Positions 49,001 through 61,000 of a DNA stretch of 64,000 bases are shown here, piece by piece. Position 1 is the first letter of the stretch. Each line of letters begins with the position of its first letter. This stretch comes from Gaiellasilicea sp963811885. Its GTDB lineage: Bacteria > Actinomycetota > Thermoleophilia > Gaiellales > Gaiellaceae. A model generated the notes under the pieces. That model had not been told where the DNA came from, searched no databases, and worked only from the letters and a program-made list of their open reading frames with translations. Position numbers and translations under genes: made by a program. The stretch is taken from positions 868,001 to 932,000 of the forward strand of contig CAWETB010000015.1 of the NCBI GenBank assembly GCA_963811885.1, read 5' to 3'.

Positions 49001-52000
49001 CGGCGCAGCCGCGCAGATCGCGCTCAGCGGCTCGACCACCAACCTCACTTCAGGCGCGACTCGGGTCCTCACGGCGACGATCCAGGATGCGGCCGGGAAC
49101 ACCGTCACCGCCGACAACACCACCGTCATCACGTTCGGCAAGCAGTCGGGGGCAGGCACCGTCACCGGGACGGGCACCGCCACGGCGGCGAGCGGCGTGG
49201 CGACGAAGACGATCACAGGCGCCCTCGTCGGCCCCGTGGTCATGGAGGCCACGGCGGCCGGTCTGACCACAGGCACGCTCGGCTCCTTCACGGTCGTCCA
49301 CGGCGCCGCCGCCGACATCGCACTGACGGGCTCGACCACAAACCTCGCCTCCGGAGCAACGCGCGTCCTCACCGCGACGCTGCGGGACGCCGCCGGCAAC
49401 ACCGTCACGTCTGACAGCTCGACCGTGATCACGTTCGGCAAGCAGTCGGGGGCAGGCACGGTCACCGGTACGGGCACTGCGACGGCGGCGAGCGGCGTCG
49501 CCACGAAGACCATCACCGGCGCGCTCGTCGGCTCGGTCACGATGGAAGCGACCGCAGCCGGGCTCACCACCGGCACCCTCGGCGCCTTCACCGTCGTCCA
49601 CGGCGCCGCCGCCCAGATCGCACTCAGCGGCGCGACCACGAACCTCGTGTCCGGGGCCACCCGCGTCCTCACCGCCACGATCCAGGACGCCGCCGGCAAC
49701 ACGGTCACCGCCGACAGCACGACCGTCGTCACCTTCGGCAAGCAGTCGGGCGCAGGCACGGTCACCGGCACCGGCACCGCCACCGCCGCCAGCGGCGTCG
49801 CCACGAAGACGATCACCGGCGCGCTCGTCGGCTCGGTCACGATGGAAGCCACCGCAGCCGGGCTCACCACCGGCACCCTCGGCGCCTTCACCGTCGTCCA
49901 CGGCGCCGCCGCCCAGATCGCACTCAGCGGCGCGACCACGAACCTCATGTCCGGCGCCACCCGCGTCCTCACCGCCACGATCCAGGACGCCGCCGGCAAC
50001 ACGGTCACGGCCGACAGCACGACGGTCGTGACCTTCGCGAAGCAGTCCGGCGCCGGCACCGTCACCGGCACCGGCACCGCAACCGCCGCCGGCGGCATCG
50101 CCACCAAGACCATCACCGGCGCCCTCGTCGGCCCCGTCGTCATGCAGGCCACCGCCACGGGCCTCACGACCGGCAGCCTCGGTTCCTTCACGGTCGTCCA
50201 CGGCGCAGCCGTCGACATCTCACTGACGGGATCGACGACCAACCTGACCTCCGGCGCGACCCGCGTCCTCACGGCCACGCTGCGGGATGCCGCGGGGAAC
50301 ACGGTCACCGGCGACAGCACCACCGTCGTCACGTTCGGAAAGCAGTCGGGCGCCGGCACCGTCACCGGCACCGGCACCGCAACCGCCGCCAGCGGCGTCG
50401 CCACGAAGACGATCACCGGCGCGCTCGTCGGCTCCGTCACCATGGAAGCCACCGCGGCCGGACTCACGACCGGCACCCTCGGCGCCTTCACCGTCGTCCA
50501 CGGCGCAGCCGCCCAGATCGCGCTCACCGGCGCCACCACGAACCTCACCTCCGGCGCAACGCGGGTCCTGACCGCGACGATCCAGGACGCCGCCGGCAAC
50601 ACCGTCACCGCCGACAGCTCCACCGTCGTCACGTTCGGCAAGCAGTCCGGCGCCGGCACGGTCACCGGTACCGGCACCGCGACGGCGGCGAGCGGCGTCG
50701 CGACGAAGACGATCACGGGGCAGCTCGTCGGGTCGGTGACGATGGAAGCGACCGCGGCCGGGCTCACCACCGGCACCCTCGGCGCCTTCACCGTCGTCCA
50801 CGGCGCCGCCGCCCAGATCGCGCTCACCGGCGCCGACCACCAACCTCACCTCCGGCGCGACCCGCGTCCTCACCGCGACGATCCAGGACGCCGCCGGCAA
50901 CACCGTCACCGCCGACAACACCACCGTCATCACCTTCGGCAAGCAGTCCGGTGCCGGCACCGTCACCGGCACGGGCACCGCAACGGCGGCGAGCGGCGTC
51001 GCGACGAAGACGATCACCGGCGCCCTCGTCGGCTCAGTCGTCATGGAGGCCACGGCCGCCGGACTCACCACCGGCACGCTCGGCTCCTTCACCGTCGTCC
51101 ACGGCGCCGCCGCCCAGATCGCGCTCACCGGCGCCACCACCAACCTCACCTCCGGCGCCACCCGCGTCCTCACCGCCACGATCCAGGACGCCGCCGGCAA
51201 CACCGTCACCGCCGACAACACAACGGTCGTCACGTTCGGCAAGCAGTCGGGGCCAGGCACGGTCACCGGAACCGGCACCACCACAGCGGCAAGCGGCGTC
51301 GCCACGAAGACCATCACCGGTGCGCTGATCGGCTCGGTCACGATGGAAGCGACCGCGATCGGGCTCACGACCGGCACGCTCGCCTCCTTCACCGTCGTCC
51401 ACGGCGCCGCCGCCGACATCGCGCTGACGGGCTCGACCGCGAACCTCGCCTCCGGCGCGACACGCGTCCTGACGGCCACGATCCGCGATGCCGCCGGGAA
51501 CGTGGTCACCGCCGACAACTCGACCGTGATCACGTTCGGAAAGCAGTCGGGCGCCGGCACGGTCACCGGAACGGGCACGGCAACGGCGGCGAGCGGTGTG
51601 GCGACGAAGACCGTCACGGGCGCGCTCGTCGGCTCGGTGACGATGGAGGCCACGGCCCTGGGTCTCACGACCGGCACGCTTGCTCCCTTCACCGTCGTCC
51701 ACGGCCCCGCAGCCGACATCGTCCTCACCGGCGCCACCACGAACCTCACGTCCGGAGCGACCCGCGTCCTCACCGCGACGATCCGCGACGCTGCCGGCAA
51801 CACCGTCACCGGCGACAGCAGCACCGTCGTCACCTTCGGCAAGCAGTCCGGTACCGGCACCGTCACCGGAACGGGCACGGCAACGGCGGCGAGCGGTGTG
51901 GCGACGAAGACCGTCACGGGCGCGCTCGTCGGCTCGGTGACGATGGAGGCCACGGCTCTGGGTCTCACGACCGGCACGCTTGCTCCCTTCACGGTCGTCC

Positions 52001-55000
52001 ACGGCACCGCGGCGCAGATCGCGCTCACCGGCTCGACGACGAACCTGACCTCAGGCGCGACCAGGGTTCTGACCGCCACGATCCAGGACGCGGCCGGCAA
52101 CACCGTCACCGCCGACAACACCACCGTCGTCACTTTCGCCAAGCAGTCCGGCGCGGGCACCGTCACCGGGACCGGCACCGCGACGGCGGCGAGCGGCGTC
52201 GCGACGAAGACGATCACCGGCGCGCTCGTCGGGTCGGTGACGATGGAAGCGACCGCAGCCGGGCTCACCACGGGCAGCCTCGGCGCCTTCACCGTCGTCC
52301 ACGGCGCCGCTGCCCAGATCGCGCTCACCGGCGCCACCACCAACCTCATCTCAGGAGCGACCCGGATCCTGACAGCGACCGTCCAGGACGCCGCCGGCAA
52401 CACCGTCACCGCCGACAACACCACCGTCGTCAGCTTCGGGAAGCAGTCCGGCGCCGGCACCGTCACCGGCACCGGTACCGCCACGGCAGCGGGCGGCGTC
52501 GCCACCAAGACGATCACCGGCCAGCTCACCGGCTCGGTCACGATGGAAGCGACCGCCGCCGGGCTCACCACCGGCACCCTCGGCGCCTTCACCGTCGTCC
52601 ACGGCACCGCCGCCCAGATCGCACTCACCGGCTCGACGGCCAACCTCACCTCAGGGGCGACTCGAGTCCTCACCGCGACGATCCAGGACGCGGCCGGCAA
52701 CACCGTCACCGCCGACAACACCACCGTCATCAGCTTCGGGAAGCAGTCGGGGGCGGGCACGGTCAGCGGCACCGGCAACGCGACGGCAGCGAGCGGCGTC
52801 GCGACCAAGACGATCACCGGTGCCCTCGTCGGCTCCGTCACGATGGAAGCCACTGCAGCCGGGCTCACCACCGGCAGCCTCGGCGCCTTCACCGTCGTCC
52901 ACGGCGCCGCCGCCGACATCGCGCTCACCGGCTCGACCGCCAACCTGACCTCGGGAGCCACGCGCGTTCTGACGGCGACGATCCGCGACGCCGCGGGCAA
53001 CACCGTCACCGGCGACAGCACAACCGTCGTCGCGTTCGGCAAAGCAGTCGGGCGCAGGCACCGTCACCGGAACCGGCACGGCCACGGTCGCGGCCGGCGT
53101 CGCGACGAAGACCATCACCGGCGCGCTTGTCGGCCCGGTGACGATGGAAGCGACCGCGGCCGGGCTCACGACCGGCACCCTCGGCGCCTTCACCGTCGTC
53201 CACGGCGCCGCCGCCGACATCGTCCTCACCGGCGCCACCACGAACCTCACCTCCGGAGCGACCCGCGTCCTCACCGCCACGATCCGCGACGCAGCCGGCA
53301 ACACCGTCACCTCCGACAACTCGACCGTCGTCGCCTTCGCCAAGGCCTCCGGCGCGGGAACGGTGACGGGCACCGGCAACGCGACGGCAACGAGCGGCGT
53401 CGCGACCAAGACGATCACCGGCGCGCTCGTCGGCCCGGTGACGATGGAGGCCACGGCTCTGGGTCTCACCACCGGCACCCTCGGCGCCTTCACCGTCGTC
53501 CACGGCGCCGCCGCCCAGATCGTGCTCAGCGGCGCCACTACCAACCTCACCTCCGGCGCCACCCGGGTTCTGACGGCGACGATCCAGGACGCCGCCGGCA
53601 ACACGGTCACGGCCGACAACACCACGGTCGTCACGTTCGGGAAGCAGTCGGGCGCGGGCACGGTTGCGGGCACGGGCACGGCAACCGCGGCCAACGGTGT
53701 CGCGACCAAGACGATCACCGGCGCGCTCGTCGGCTCGGTCACGATGGAAGCCACCGCAGCGGGGCTCACCACGGGCACCCTCGCCGCCTTCACCGTCGTC
53801 CACGGTGCAGCCGCCGACATCGTCCTCACCGGCGCGACCACGAACCTCACCTCCGGCGCCACTCGAGTGCTGACGGCGACGATTCAGGACGCCGCCGGCA
53901 ACACCGTCACAGGCGACAACACCACGGTCGTCGCCTTCGCCAAGGCTTCCGGTGCCGGGACCGTGACGGGTACCGGAACTGCCACCGCCACCGCCGGCGT
54001 CGCGACCAAGACGATCACCGGCGCGCTCGTCGGCTCGGTCACCATGGAGGCCACGGCAGTCGGTCTCACCACCGGCACCCTCGGCGCCTTCACCGTCGTC
54101 CACGGCGCCGCCGCGGACATCGCGCTGACGGGCTCGACGGCCAACCTCACCTCCGGCGGCACCCGCGTCCTCACCGCCACGATCCGCGACGCCGCGGGCA
54201 ACACCGTCACCGGCGACAGCTCCACCGTGGTGACCTTCGCCAAAGCCTCCGGGGCGGGAACGGTCACGGGGATGGGCACTGCGACGGCTGCGGCCGGTGT
54301 CGCCACCAAGACGATCACAGGTGCGCTCGTCGGCTCGGTGACGATGGAGGCCACGGCCCTGGGTCTCACCACCGGCACCCTCGGCGCCTTCACCGTCGTC
54401 CACGGCGCCGCCACCCAGATCGCGCTGACTGGCGCCACCACCAACCTCACCTCCGGTGCCACTCGAGTGCTGACGGCGACGATTCAGGACGCCGCGGGCA
54501 ACACGGTCACCTCTGACAACACGACGGTGATCACCTTCGCCAAGCAGTCCGGCGCCGGCACCGTCACCGGCAGCGGCAACGCAACCGCGCTCGCCGGCGT
54601 CGCGACGAAGACGGTCACCGGCGGTCTCGTCGGTTCGGTCACGATGGAGGCGACCGCAGCAGGCCTCACCACGGGCACGCTCGGCGCATTCACCGTCGTC
54701 CACGGCGCGGCCGCCCAGATCGCGCTGACTGGCGCGACCACCAACCTCACCTCCGGCGCAACGCGCGTCCTGACCGCGACGATCCAGGACGCCGCCGGCA
54801 ACACGGTCACTGCTGACAACACGACGGTGATCACCTTCGCCAAGCAGTCAGGCGCGGGCACCGTCACCGGCACCGGAACTGCAACCGCCACCGGCGGCGT
54901 CGCCACCAAGACGATCACCGGTCAGTTCGTCGGCTCCGTCACGATGGAAGCCACCGCAGCCGGGCTCACCACCGGCACGCTCGGCGCATTCACCGTCGTC

Positions 55001-58000
55001 CACGGGGCGGCGGCCCAGATCGCGCTGACCGGCGCGACCACCAACCTTGCCTCGGCTGCCACGCGCGTGCTGACGGCGACGATTCAGGACGCCGCCGGCA
55101 ACACGGTCACCGCTGACAACACGACGGTGATCACCTTCGCCAAGCAGTCCGGCGCCGGCACCGTCACCGGCACCGGCACCGCCATCGCCACCGCTGGCGT
55201 CGCGACGAAGACCATCACAGGCGCGCTCGTCGGCTCCGTCGTGATGGAAGCCACCGCCGCCGGACTCACCGCCGGCACTCTCGCTCCCTTCACGGTCGTC
55301 CACGGTGCAGCCGCCGACATCGCGCTGACGGGCTCGACCACCAACCTCACCTCCGGCGCCACCCGCGTCCTCACCGCCACGATCCGCGACGCCGCGGGCA
55401 ACACCGTCACCTCCGACAACACCACCGTCCTCACCTTCGCCAAGCAGTCCGGTGCCGGCACCGTCACCGGCACCGGAACTGCAACCGCCACCGCCGGCGT
55501 CGCCACCAAGACGATCACCGGTCAACTCGTCGGCTCGGTCACGATGGAAGCCACCGCGGCCGGGCTCACCACCGGCAGCCTCGGCGCGTTCACCGTCGTC
55601 CACGGCGGCGCAGCAGACATCGCATTGACGGGCTCGACCGCCAACCTGACCTCGGGAGCGACGCGGGTGCTCACGGCGACGATCCGCGATGCAGCCGGCA
55701 ATACGGTCACGTCCGACAACTCGACCGTCGTCACGTTCGGCCAGCAGTCGGGGGCAGGCACCGTCACCGGCACCGGGAACGCCAGTGCTACCGCCGGCGT
55801 CGCGACCAAGACCATCACCGGTCAACTCGTCGGCTCGGTCACGATGGAAGCCACCGCCGCCGGCCTGACCACCGGCAGCCTCGCTCCCTTCACGGTCGTT
55901 CACGGTGCAGGCGCTCAGATCGCGCTCAGCGGCGCCACCACCAACCTCATGTCCGGCGCCACCCGCGTGCTCACGGCGACGATCCAGGATGCCGCCGGCA
56001 ACACGGTCAGCAGCGACAACTCCACGGTGGTCACCTTCGCCAAGCAGTCTGGCGTGGGAACCGTCACCGGCGCGGGCACCGCGACGGCAGTCGCCGGCGT
56101 CGCCACCAAGACGATCACCGGCGCCGCTCGTCGGCTCGGTGACGATGGAAGCCACCGCCTCCGGACTCACCACGGGCACCCTCGGCGCCTTCACCGTCGT
56201 CCACGGCCCCGCCGCCGACATCGTCCTCACCGGCGCCACCACCAACCTCACCTCCGGCGCGACCCGCGTCCTCACCGCCACGATCAAGGACGCCGCCGGC
56301 AACACCGTCACCGGCGACAACACGACCGTGATCACGTTCGCCCAGGCGAGCGGCGCAGGCACCGTCACCGGCACAGGCACCGCAACCGCCACCGCCGGCG
56401 TCGCCACGAAGACGATCACCGGCGCCCTCGTCGGCTCCGTCACAATGGAAGCCACCGCCACCGGCCTCACCACCGGCACCCTCGGCGCCTTCACCGTCGT
56501 CCACGGCGCAGCCGCCGACATCGCCCTCACCGGCTCGACCGCGAACCTCACGTCTGGCGCGACCCGCGTCCTCACCGCGACGATCCAGGACGCCGCCGGC
56601 AACACCGTCACCGCCGACAACACCACCGTCCTCACCTTCGCCAAGCAGTCCGGTGCCGGCACCGTCACCGGCACCGGAACTGCAACCGCCACCGGCGGCG
56701 TCGCCACCAAGACGATCACCGGCCAGCTCGTCGGCTCCGTCACCATGGAGGCCACCGCCGCCGGCCTCACCACCGGCACCCTCGGCGCCTTCACCGTCGT
56801 CCACGGCGCCGCAAGCCAGATCGCCCTCACCGGCGCGACCACCAACCTCGTCTCCGGCGCCACCCGCGTGCTGACCGCGACGCTTCAGGACGCGGCCGGC
56901 AACACCGTCACCTCCGACAACTCGACCGTCCTCACCTTCGCCAAGCAGTCCGGTGCCGGCACCGTCACCGGCACCGGAACTGCAACCGCCACCGGCGGCG
57001 TCGCCACCAAGACGATCACCGGCCAGCTCGTCGGCTCCGTCACCATGGAAGCCACCGCCGCCGGGGTCGCCACCGGCACCCTCGGCGCCTTCACCGTCGT
57101 CCACGGCGCCGCAAGCCAGATCGCCCTCACGCACTCGGGCTCGAACGCGTCGGGTGACAACCACACGCTCACGGCAACGATTCAGGACGCGGCCGGCAAC
57201 ACCGTCACGTCCGACAGCTCGACCGTCGTCTCCTTCGCGAAGACCGGCGGCCCGGGCACCGTGACGGGACTCGCGAATGCAACCGCGTCGAACGGCGTCG
57301 CGACGAGGGTCGTCGTCAACGGCGCCTCCGGCCAGATCGACCTCGACGCGCAGGCGGCCGGCCTCGCCGCCGGCACCACGAGCTACGTCATCACCGCCGG
57401 CAGCGCATCGACGCTGACGAGCACGATGGCCGCCTCCCCCACGTCGATCGTCGCCGACGGCTCGGCCACGAGCACGGTCACCGTCCGCCTCAAGGACGCC
57501 GCCGGCAACGACCTCAATGGCACCGGCGGAACGGTCGCCCTCGCGCTGACCGGCACCGGCTTGCTCTCCGCCGTGACCGACAACGGCGACGGCACCTACA
57601 CCGCCACCCTCACCTCGCCGACGACCGTCGGCGGCGCCACCGTCACGGGCACGCTCAACGGCTCCGCCCTGGCGGCCACCACCGGCGTCACCTACGTGCA
57701 CGGCCCCGCGACCAAGATCGTGCTGACCGAGAGCGGCTCGACCGTCGCCGGCAACGCTCACACGCTCACCGCCACGATCCAGGACGCGCACGGCAACACG
57801 GTCACGAGCGACAGCTCGACCGTTGTCGCCTTCGCGAAGACCGGCGGCGCCGGCACGGTCGCCGGGCTCGGCAACGCCACCGCGTCCAACGGCGTCGCGA
57901 CGAGGACCGTCACGAACAAGCTCGCCGGCCAGATCGACCTCGACGCGCAGGTCGCCGGGCTCACGACCGGCACGAGCTCCTACACGATCGTGATCGGGCC

Positions 58001-61000
58001 TGTCAGCGCGGCGGCCTCGGACTCGACCGTCGTCGCCGTGCCGGCCGCCGTCTACGCCAACGGCGCCGACACCGCGACGATCACGGTCACGCTTCGCGAC
58101 GCGGGCGGCAACGGGATCGCCGGGAAGACCGTCACGCTCGCCCAGGGCGGCGGCGGCTCGACGATCACCGGCGGCGGCGCCACCAACGCGTCCGGCGTCG
58201 TCACCTTCTCGGCCAGCGATGCCACCGTCGAGACGGTGACCTACACCGCCACCGATACCACCGACTCGATCGCGCTGACGGACGACGCGACCGTCGACTT
58301 CACCTTCTCCGACGCGACGCCGCCGACGAACACGATCACGCTCGACACCGCGAACCGCGCCGCTCCTGACCGGGACGACGCTCTACTACAACGGCGCGGC
58401 CGGTGGCTCGTTCACGCTCTCGAGCGCCGTCGCCGACGGCGGCGCAGGCCCGTTCTCCGCCGTCTATCCCGGCGTCGCGCGGGCGGGCTGGGCGCACGGC
58501 GCCGAGACCGTGTCGACCCCGGCCGGCGGCCCGTACGCCTCCAGCTCGTTCACCTTCGGCGCCGGCACGAGCGGCGACTTCACCTACGACGTGACCGCGA
58601 ACGACGCCTGGACGCCGACGAACTCGAGCGTGACGACGCTGAACGTGACCGAGGACTCGACCGCGCCGGCCGCGAGCATCCTCTGCAACGCGGCCGCGTG
58701 CGCCGGCGGCTGGTACACGGCCTCGCCCGTCACGGTCACGCTCACGGCCCCCGACACCGGCGCCGGGCTCGACCAGATCCGGTACACGACGGACGGCACC
58801 GACCCGACCATCTTCACCGGGAACGTCTACGCGGGCGCCTTCACCGTCGCCGCCGAGGGCGTCACGACCGTCAAGTACCGCGCGTTCGACCGAGATCGGC
58901 AACGACAGCGGCGTGCTCGCCCAGACCGTCCGGATCGACACGATCGCCCCCGACACGACGCTCGACTCGACGCCGGCCGCCGCGACGCAGGACACGACGC
59001 CGACCTTCGCGTTCAGCTCGCCCGAGCCCGGGACGACGTTCCAGGTGCGCCTGAACGGCGGCTCGTGGACGCCGGCGACGAGCCCGCTGACGCTCGGCCC
59101 GCTCGCCGAGAACACCTACACGCTCGACGTCCGCGCGACGGATGTCGCCGGGAACGTCGACGCAAGCCCGGCCTCGTTCATCTTCACGGTCGACACGACG
59201 TCCGCGAACACGACGATCACCTCCTCCCCGCCCGCCGACTCGAACTCCACGAGCGCGAGCTTCTCGTTCATCGCCTCGGACGCCGGCCCGGGCTTCGAGT
59301 GCCGCCTCGACGGCGGCGCCTTCGCCAACTGCTCGAGCCCGGTGTCGTACACCGGCCTCACCGAGGCGGCCCACACCTTCGAGGTGCGCGCGAAGGACGC
59401 AGCCGGCAACCTCGACGCGACGCCGGCGACGCACGCCTGGACGGTCGACCTGACCGCCCCGAACACGTCCTTCCTCTCCACGCCGGCACACCCGAGCCCG
59501 GACTCGACGCCCACGTTCGGCCTCGGCTCGACCGAGTCCCCCGCGACCTTCGAGTGCGACCTCGACGGCGGCGGCTGGGCGCCCTGCGCGACGCCGTTCA
59601 CGACGCCGGCGCTCGCCGACGGCTCCCACACGCTGAAAGTCCGCGCGAGCGACGCCGCCGGGAACACGGACGCGACCGAGGTCACGTACACGTGGCTCGT
59701 CGACGCCACCGACCCGACCGGCTCGATCACCTCCCCGGCGGACGGCGCCGACGTCAGCGGCACGATCATGCTGGTCAGCAACTCGACCGACGGCGGCTCC
59801 GGCGTCGCCAGCGTCGTCTTCCAGCGCTCCCCGGCCGGCGCGGGCATCTGGACCAACCAGGCCGCGAGCTGGGACACGACGCTCCAGGCCGACGGCGACT
59901 ACGACCTCCGCGCGATCACGACCGACGCCGCCGGCAACTCCGTCACGTCGGCGCTGATCACCGTCACGGTCGACAACACCGATCCGACCCTGACGGTCTC
60001 CGCGCCGAACCCGGTCAACCTCTCGACCCCCGATCCGGCGTCGATCACCGCGACCGCCTCCGATACCGGCACCGGGATCGCCTTCCTCAACTTCGAGCAG
60101 TGCAGCGAGACCTCACCGACCTGCACCTCCGACACGTGGACGCCGCTCGGCATCGACACGACCGCGCCCTACGGCGTCTCGTGGCCGATCCCCTCCGACG
60201 GCACCCGCCTGCTGCGCGTGCGCGCGGAGGACGAGGCCGGCCTGCAGACGGCCGAGCTCGTCCTCGTCACCGTCGACCGCACCCGCCCGGCCGGCTCGCT
60301 GACCGCCCCCGCCTCGGGCGCCGATCTCCGGGGTGCGAACGTCGGGCTGGCGGCGACCGCCTCCGACACGGCGCCCGGCACCGTCAACACCGTCACCTTC
60401 CAGCGCTCGCCGGCCGGAGCAGGCACGTGGAGCGACGTCGCCGTCGACTCCTCGGCGCCGTACGCGGCCAACTTCGACACGACGGCGGTCGCCGACGGGC
60501 TCTACGACCTGCGCGTCTTCACGACCGATGCGGCCGGCAACGCCGAGTCCACCCCGGCGACGATCCAGGTGCGCGTCGACAACACCGATCCGACCGGCAC
60601 GATCACGGCGCCGATCGACGCCGCCGACGTGCGCGGCACGGTCGCCCTGACCTCGAACTCGGCCGACGCCGGCTCCGGCGTCGCCACCGTCGTCTTCCAG
60701 CGCTCCCCGGCCGGCGCGGGCACCTGGACGAACCAGGCCGCGAGCTGGAACACGACGCTCCAGACCGACGGCCTCTACGACCTCCGCGTCGTGACCACCG
60801 ACAACGCCGGCAACGCCTTCTCGTCGGCGCCGATCACCGTCCGCGTCGACAACACCGCTCCGACCGGCGCCGTCACCGCACCCGCGGGCGGCGCGAACGT
60901 CCGCGGCACGATCGCGCTCGCGAGCAACTCCGCCGACGCGGGCTCGGGCGTCGCGACGACGCAGTTCCAGCGCTCGCCGGCGGGTGCAGGCACCTGGACG

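Noticed and set aside
47513..53042. Very long minus-strand open frames (up to about 1,100 codons) across the Ig array
   Set aside because: They are low-complexity antisense shadows (repeated PVSAIWAAAPWTTVKAP) created by GC-rich codons of the plus-strand repeat; the plus frame has domain-like sequence.
50830..56130. Phase-variable frameshifts in the giant gene
   Set aside because: The three +1 changes are not in long homopolymers or short tandem repeats, and match the error type seen in housekeeping genes.
47499..57101. CRISPR-like or non-coding satellite array
   Set aside because: The period is 300 bp with no unique spacers, and every unit translates to the same Ig-like module in frame.
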